This document shows positions 7,369 through 9,549 of a stretch of 9,549 nucleotides of DNA, one piece after another. A program made the translations under genes and the position numbers. Within the stretch, counting starts at the first letter, position 1, and each line of letters opens with the position of its first letter. This DNA comes from Anaerolineae bacterium (lineage in GTDB: Bacteria > Chloroflexota > Anaerolineae > JAFGEY01). The stretch is from assembly GCA_016929205.1 (NCBI GenBank), contig JAFGJF010000531.1:1-9549 (forward strand), given 5' to 3'. The notes below the pieces were generated by a model, which was not told the DNA's origin, did no database searches, and saw only the letters and a list, made by a program, of their open reading frames with translations.

Positions 7369-7394
7369 TGTAGGGGCGAACCCTTGTGCTCGCC
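7369..7394. repeat. GTAGGGGCG-family interspersed element, short copy 2
   Basis: GTAGGGGCG followed by CCCTTGTGCTCGCC shares its start and its TTGTG centre with the element at 3381-3431. Inner inverted arms GGCGA (7375-7379) and TCGCC (7390-7394) could form a small hairpin with a 10-base loop. It fills much of the 61-base gap between the amidotransferase and the NadE-like gene. The right half of the longer copy is missing. No T-run follows, so termination is not supported, and the two genes may still be co-transcribed. Confidence 0.55.
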
Positions 7395-7405
7395 TCACCA
7401 TCTTT

Positions 7406-7411
7406 AAGGAG
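7406..7411 (+). promoter_or_regulatory. Ribosome binding site AAGGAG of the NadE-like gene
   Basis: AAGGAG sits 5 bases before the ATG at 7417, a strong site that supports this start despite the repeat-containing gap before it. Confidence 0.75.
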
Positions 7412-7416
7412 AAATC

Positions 7417-8397
7417 ATGACCGTGTTTCATCGAGACGTTCTGAACATTGACTCTGCTGCGGTCACCGAATCTTTGATCGACAACTTGCGGCGCGATGTC
7501 CGGCAGCGGCTTCACCGTTCCGGGGCGGTGGTCGGGATCAGCGGTGGCGTCGATTCGTCTGTGGTGCTGGCCCTGTGCGTCCGTGCCTTTGGCCCCAAGC
7601 GCGTGATCGGGATCATGATGCCGGAAAAGGATTCCAGCCGGGACAGCCTCGTCCTGGCCCGCAAGCTGGCTGACCAATTGGGTATCGAGACCGTCGTCGA
7701 GGATATGACCGGCGCGTTGGTCGGCTATGGCTGCTACCGGCGGCGTGACGAGGCGATCCAGCGCGTCTTTCCCGAGTACGATCCGAGTTACAAGGCCAAG
7801 ATCACTTTGCCGCACGACGTGTTGAACAGCGATGCCCTGAACGTCTTTTACCTGACGATCATTAGCCCGGAAGGGCAGGAGCAGTCTACGCGGCTCAATT
7901 TACGCGACTATTTGCAGATCGTGGCCGCGTCCAATTTCAAACAGCGCAGCCGGATGACGATGCTCTATTACCACGCCGAACTGCGCAACTATGCCGTGGT
8001 CGGCACGCCCAACAAGAACGAGCACGACCAGGGCTTTTTTGTCAAGTGGGGCGACGGCGGCTACGACGTGGCCCCGATCCGGCACCTCTTTAAAACTCAG
8101 GTCTACCAACTGGCCGCGCATCTGGATCTACCGTCCGAGATCCGCGAGGCCACGCCCACCACCGATACCTACAGCGCGCACAGTTCGCAAGAAGAGTTTT
8201 TCTTCCGCTTGCCCTTTGAAGTGATGGACCTGATCTGGTATGCCCAGGATCATGGGGTGCCGGTTTCAGAAGTGGCGCAAGTGATGGATCTCTCTGAAGA
8301 GCAAGTGCAGCGGGTGTATAACGATCTGGATCGCAAACGGCGCGCGACCGAGTATTTGCGGACGATGCCGATTGAATATGGGAATGATGCCCGTTGA
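7417..8397 (+). CDS. nadE: NAD-synthetase-like ATP pyrophosphatase (ammonia-type, divergent)
   Basis: A 326-residue member of the N-type ATP pyrophosphatase family related to NadE, which adenylates the acid of deamido-NAD and replaces AMP with ammonia. Visible: the PP-loop SGGVDSS (42-48), NFKQRSRMTMLYYHAE matching the family's N.K.R.RM helix, VVGTPNKNEHDQGFFVKWGDGG (194-215), and EATPTTDTYS (244-253). There is no N-terminal nitrilase-type glutaminase domain, so it needs free ammonia or a partner's. It is longer than the usual 245-275 residues, with extra sequence around residues 100-165. The usual C-terminal D-E-x-E-L-G signature is replaced by SQEEFFF (257-263). Family membership is clear. 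Whether it makes NAD or amidates another acid in the carrier-ligase-AsnB pathway is open; the neighbours and the altered signature make a special role plausible. The final residues MPIEYGNDAR overlap a tandem duplication. Confidence 0.85.
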   Translation: MTVFHRDVLNIDSAAVTESLIDNLRRDVRQRLHRSGAVVGISGGVDSSVVLALCVRAFGPKRVIGIMMPEKDSSRDSLVLARKLADQLGIETVVEDMTGALVGYGCYRRRDEAIQRVFPEYDPSYKAKITLPHDVLNSDALNVFYLTIISPEGQEQSTRLNLRDYLQIVAASNFKQRSRMTMLYYHAELRNYAVVGTPNKNEHDQGFFVKWGDGGYDVAPIRHLFKTQVYQLAAHLDLPSEIREATPTTDTYSAHSSQEEFFFRLPFEVMDLIWYAQDHGVPVSEVAQVMDLSEEQVQRVYNDLDRKRRATEYLRTMPIEYGNDAR

Positions 8398-8407
8398 ATA
8401 TGGGGAT
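8364..8407 (+). repeat. 22-bp tandem duplication spanning the stop codon of the NadE-like gene
   Basis: 8364-8385 (GATGCCGATTGAATATGGGAAT) and 8386-8407 are directly adjacent and differ at three of 22 positions. Because 22 is not a multiple of three, the second unit is read in a shifted frame and supplies the present TGA (8395-8397). The last residues NDAR and the stop are therefore products of the duplication. Confidence 0.85.
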
Positions 8408-8813
8408 CATCCTTAAATAAAGTTGCGTTTTAGCATGATCTATGGTATTATAGAGGCATAAATCGATGCCGGGTCTCATCACAGCCTTCATTGCAATCGC
8501 AAGATTCGATCTAGGAGGTTGTTTGAGAGACACGATGCAGTTGACTGCTTGTGTTGGCAGCCACAACCGCGATCGCGCTAAAGAACTGGCGAAAAAGCAA
8601 GAAACCCCTCTTATCTTTCTGCTGGCTTGCTCATCATCTATATCTCAAATCAAGTCCATTCAAAACAATATCCTTTCGACACAGTCTGTTTGTTGTGGTA
8701 CCATAACCTCTTTGTAGAGTCGTTCTATGTGAGTCTAGGCTGATTCAGACAAGATCGATAACAGAGTGGCAGTTCGTGTGTGCTACTGTTCTGCTACGGA
8801 AACAGGATTTACA
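8398..8813 (+). other. AT-richer gap without a convincing gene
   Basis: About 415 bases separate the NadE-like gene from the regulator remnant. The stretch is visibly richer in A and T than its neighbours, especially at 8600-8720. It holds a good promoter-like pair (8423-8451). An AGGAGG at 8513-8518 lies 4 bases before an in-frame TTG (8523), which could start a 64-codon frame ending at 8717. That frame's product (LRDTMQLTACVGSHNRDRA...) matches no family I recognise and is rich in Ser, Ile and Cys, so I do not call it a gene. There is also a 10-base palindrome CGCGATCGCG near 8568, too short and lacking a T-run for a terminator. A leader RNA or small RNA is possible but not shown. Confidence 0.5.
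8423..8451 (+). promoter_or_regulatory. Sigma70-like promoter TTGCGT-17-TATTAT
   Basis: TTGCGT (8423-8428) and TATTAT (8446-8451) are separated by exactly 17 bases, the optimal spacing, in an AT-rich segment just after the NadE-like gene. Transcription would begin near 8457-8459 on the + strand, giving a leader of about 355 bases before the GTG at 8814. It is the best promoter-like sequence I noticed in the window. Confidence 0.5.
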
Positions 8814-9041
8814 GTGAGTACGGGGGGCAAAAATCCTGTCTGGTTGATAAACGATCCTGCCCGCTGCCGTATGGTTGGCGAATTGCTCAAGGCCGGCCAA
8901 TACGAGCAAGCAGTCCAGATCTTGTATCAGATCCGGGACGCGAACGGCTCTACAGATGACGCGATCCTGGCACATGTTCTAAATGCCGCCTGTCGCATCT
9001 GTGTTGCTTGTGAGCAATGCCGATCAGAGATGGCACGGTAA
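8814..9041 (+). CDS. N-terminal fragment of a regulator-like protein, probably frameshifted
   Basis: The frame from GTG 8814 encodes 75 residues: (M)STGGKNPVWLINDP, then a helical segment MVGELLKAGQYEQAVQILYQI and an Ala/Cys-rich helix ILAHVLNAACRICVACEQCRSE, then a stop. AGGA at 8804-8807 lies 6 bases before the GTG; the frame is also open back to GTG 8766, but without a comparable site. The repeat-like helices resemble the N-terminal helical part that precedes the DNA-binding domain in some Chloroflexota AfsR/SARP-like regulators (from memory). The next frame, which encodes the DNA-binding domain, overlaps this one by 25 bases in the -1 frame, and has a stop at 9011-9013 just upstream of its ATG. 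The two frames therefore most likely come from one gene broken at about 9014-9040. A separate small protein is the alternative. Confidence 0.5.
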   Translation: MSTGGKNPVWLINDPARCRMVGELLKAGQYEQAVQILYQIRDANGSTDDAILAHVLNAACRICVACEQCRSEMAR

Positions 9042-9517
9042 AATCCACCGAAATGGCAGTGCCCGCTCAGATCTTAGGGCCCACCGACGCTCAAGAACCG
9101 ATCGCCAGGCTGGAATCCACCACGATCATCAGACACATTGATGCAGCAAGTTCCATTCAAGAAATGGACTCCTCTATGATGGCAGAATTCGTTATGGTGG
9201 TTCAGCCTACCAAAACTGAAAAAGAAAAGCGTACAAAACCAGACTCGCCTTCGTTGGTCATCTATTGCCTGGGACCCTTTCGTGCCTACCAGGACGATCA
9301 ACCTGTCACTGACTGGCCCAGTAGCAAGGGCAAGTCTATTTTCAAGTACTTGATTACCCATCGCGAACACCCCGTCGCCAAGGATATCTTGATGGAGTTA
9401 TTCTGGCCTGGCTCATCTCCCGATTCTGCACGCAATAACCTCAACGTCGCCATCTATGGACTGCGGCAGGCTCTGCGCAAAGTGCGTCCCTCCTTTTCTC
9501 ACGTCTTGTTGTCATAG
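9017..9517 (+). CDS. AfsR/SARP-type winged-helix DNA-binding domain protein, truncated
   Basis: A 166-residue frame. Residues 1-78 are a poorly conserved, charged linker. Residues 79-165 are a clear trans_reg_C/SARP-type winged helix: SLVIYCLGPFRAYQDDQPV (beta strands), WPSSKGKSIFKYLITHREHPVAKDILMELFWPG (helices), and SARNNLNVAIYGLRQALRKV (recognition helix region). In family members this domain continues into the wing and then a bacterial transcriptional activation (BTAD) or tetratricopeptide-type domain. Here TAG (9515-9517) ends the protein right after FSHVLLS, and the sequence after it in the same frame does not continue the family pattern. The activation domain is therefore missing. No good ribosome binding site precedes ATG 9017, and the upstream overlapping frame looks like the missing N-terminal part. 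Probably a degraded regulator; a short DNA-binding protein that competes with full-length relatives is possible. Confidence 0.7.
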   Translation: MPIRDGTVKSTEMAVPAQILGPTDAQEPIARLESTTIIRHIDAASSIQEMDSSMMAEFVMVVQPTKTEKEKRTKPDSPSLVIYCLGPFRAYQDDQPVTDWPSSKGKSIFKYLITHREHPVAKDILMELFWPGSSPDSARNNLNVAIYGLRQALRKVRPSFSHVLLS

Positions 9518-9549
9518 GCCACACTGGTTGATCGAAATGGAGCAGATCC

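Noticed and set aside
8568..8577. CGCGATCGCG palindrome as an operator or terminator
   Set aside because: Ten bases only, no T-run, and such GATCGC-centred words are common by chance in this composition.
8466..8717. 83-codon open frame in the gap after the NadE-like gene
   Set aside because: No recognisable domain; the composition looks non-coding. Kept only as a possibility in the gap entry because of the AGGAGG before TTG 8523.

Overview
The window looks like chromosomal DNA from a member of the Chloroflexota (Anaerolineae/Caldilineae-like). This is inferred from three things: two envelope proteins end in the short hydrophobic-plus-lysine tail typical of secreted proteins there (VYLALVLK and VYLPFIMVNSK), a winged-helix regulator resembles the large AfsR/SARP-type family of that phylum, and interspersed GTAGGGGCG-type palindromic repeats are present. 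The DNA is fairly GC-rich except for an AT-richer gap at about 8400-8760. Every supportable gene lies on the + strand.

Region 1 (1-3375) encodes envelope or secreted proteins. It holds the 3' end of a protein with Ig-like/NEW3-like repeats, a membrane-anchored protein with SGNH-hydrolase-like features whose start overlaps the previous stop (ATGA), and a secreted protein with a TIM-barrel-like N-terminal part, two DUF11-type repeats and a C-terminal tail.

Region 2 (3376-8397) is a compact biosynthetic cassette: acyl carrier protein, AMP-forming acyl ligase, glutamine-dependent AsnB-type amidotransferase, and a NAD-synthetase-like ATP pyrophosphatase. The first three are 28 and 4 bp apart, and the fourth follows after 61 bp that contains a small repeat. 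The likely logic is activation of a carboxylic acid, loading on the carrier Ser38, and one or two ATP-dependent amide-forming steps. The substrate and product are unknown. The ACP, ligase and AsnB trio resembles the set that accompanies exosortase/PEP-CTERM and exopolysaccharide loci, but no exosortase or glycosyltransferase is in the window. This cassette is the best candidate for an undescribed system.

Region 3 (8398-9549) is an AT-richer gap with a good sigma70-like promoter, followed by a regulator that appears broken. Its N-terminal part and its DNA-binding domain are in different frames, and the reading frame stops inside or just after the winged helix.

Repeats are frequent for such a short window: two related GTAGGGGCG palindromic elements, an 18-bp in-frame tandem repeat inside the ligase, a 22-bp tandem duplication spanning the stop codon of the NadE-like gene, and a 21-bp tandem repeat in the SGNH-like gene. 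No tRNA, rRNA, CRISPR array, transposase or convincing intrinsic terminator was seen.
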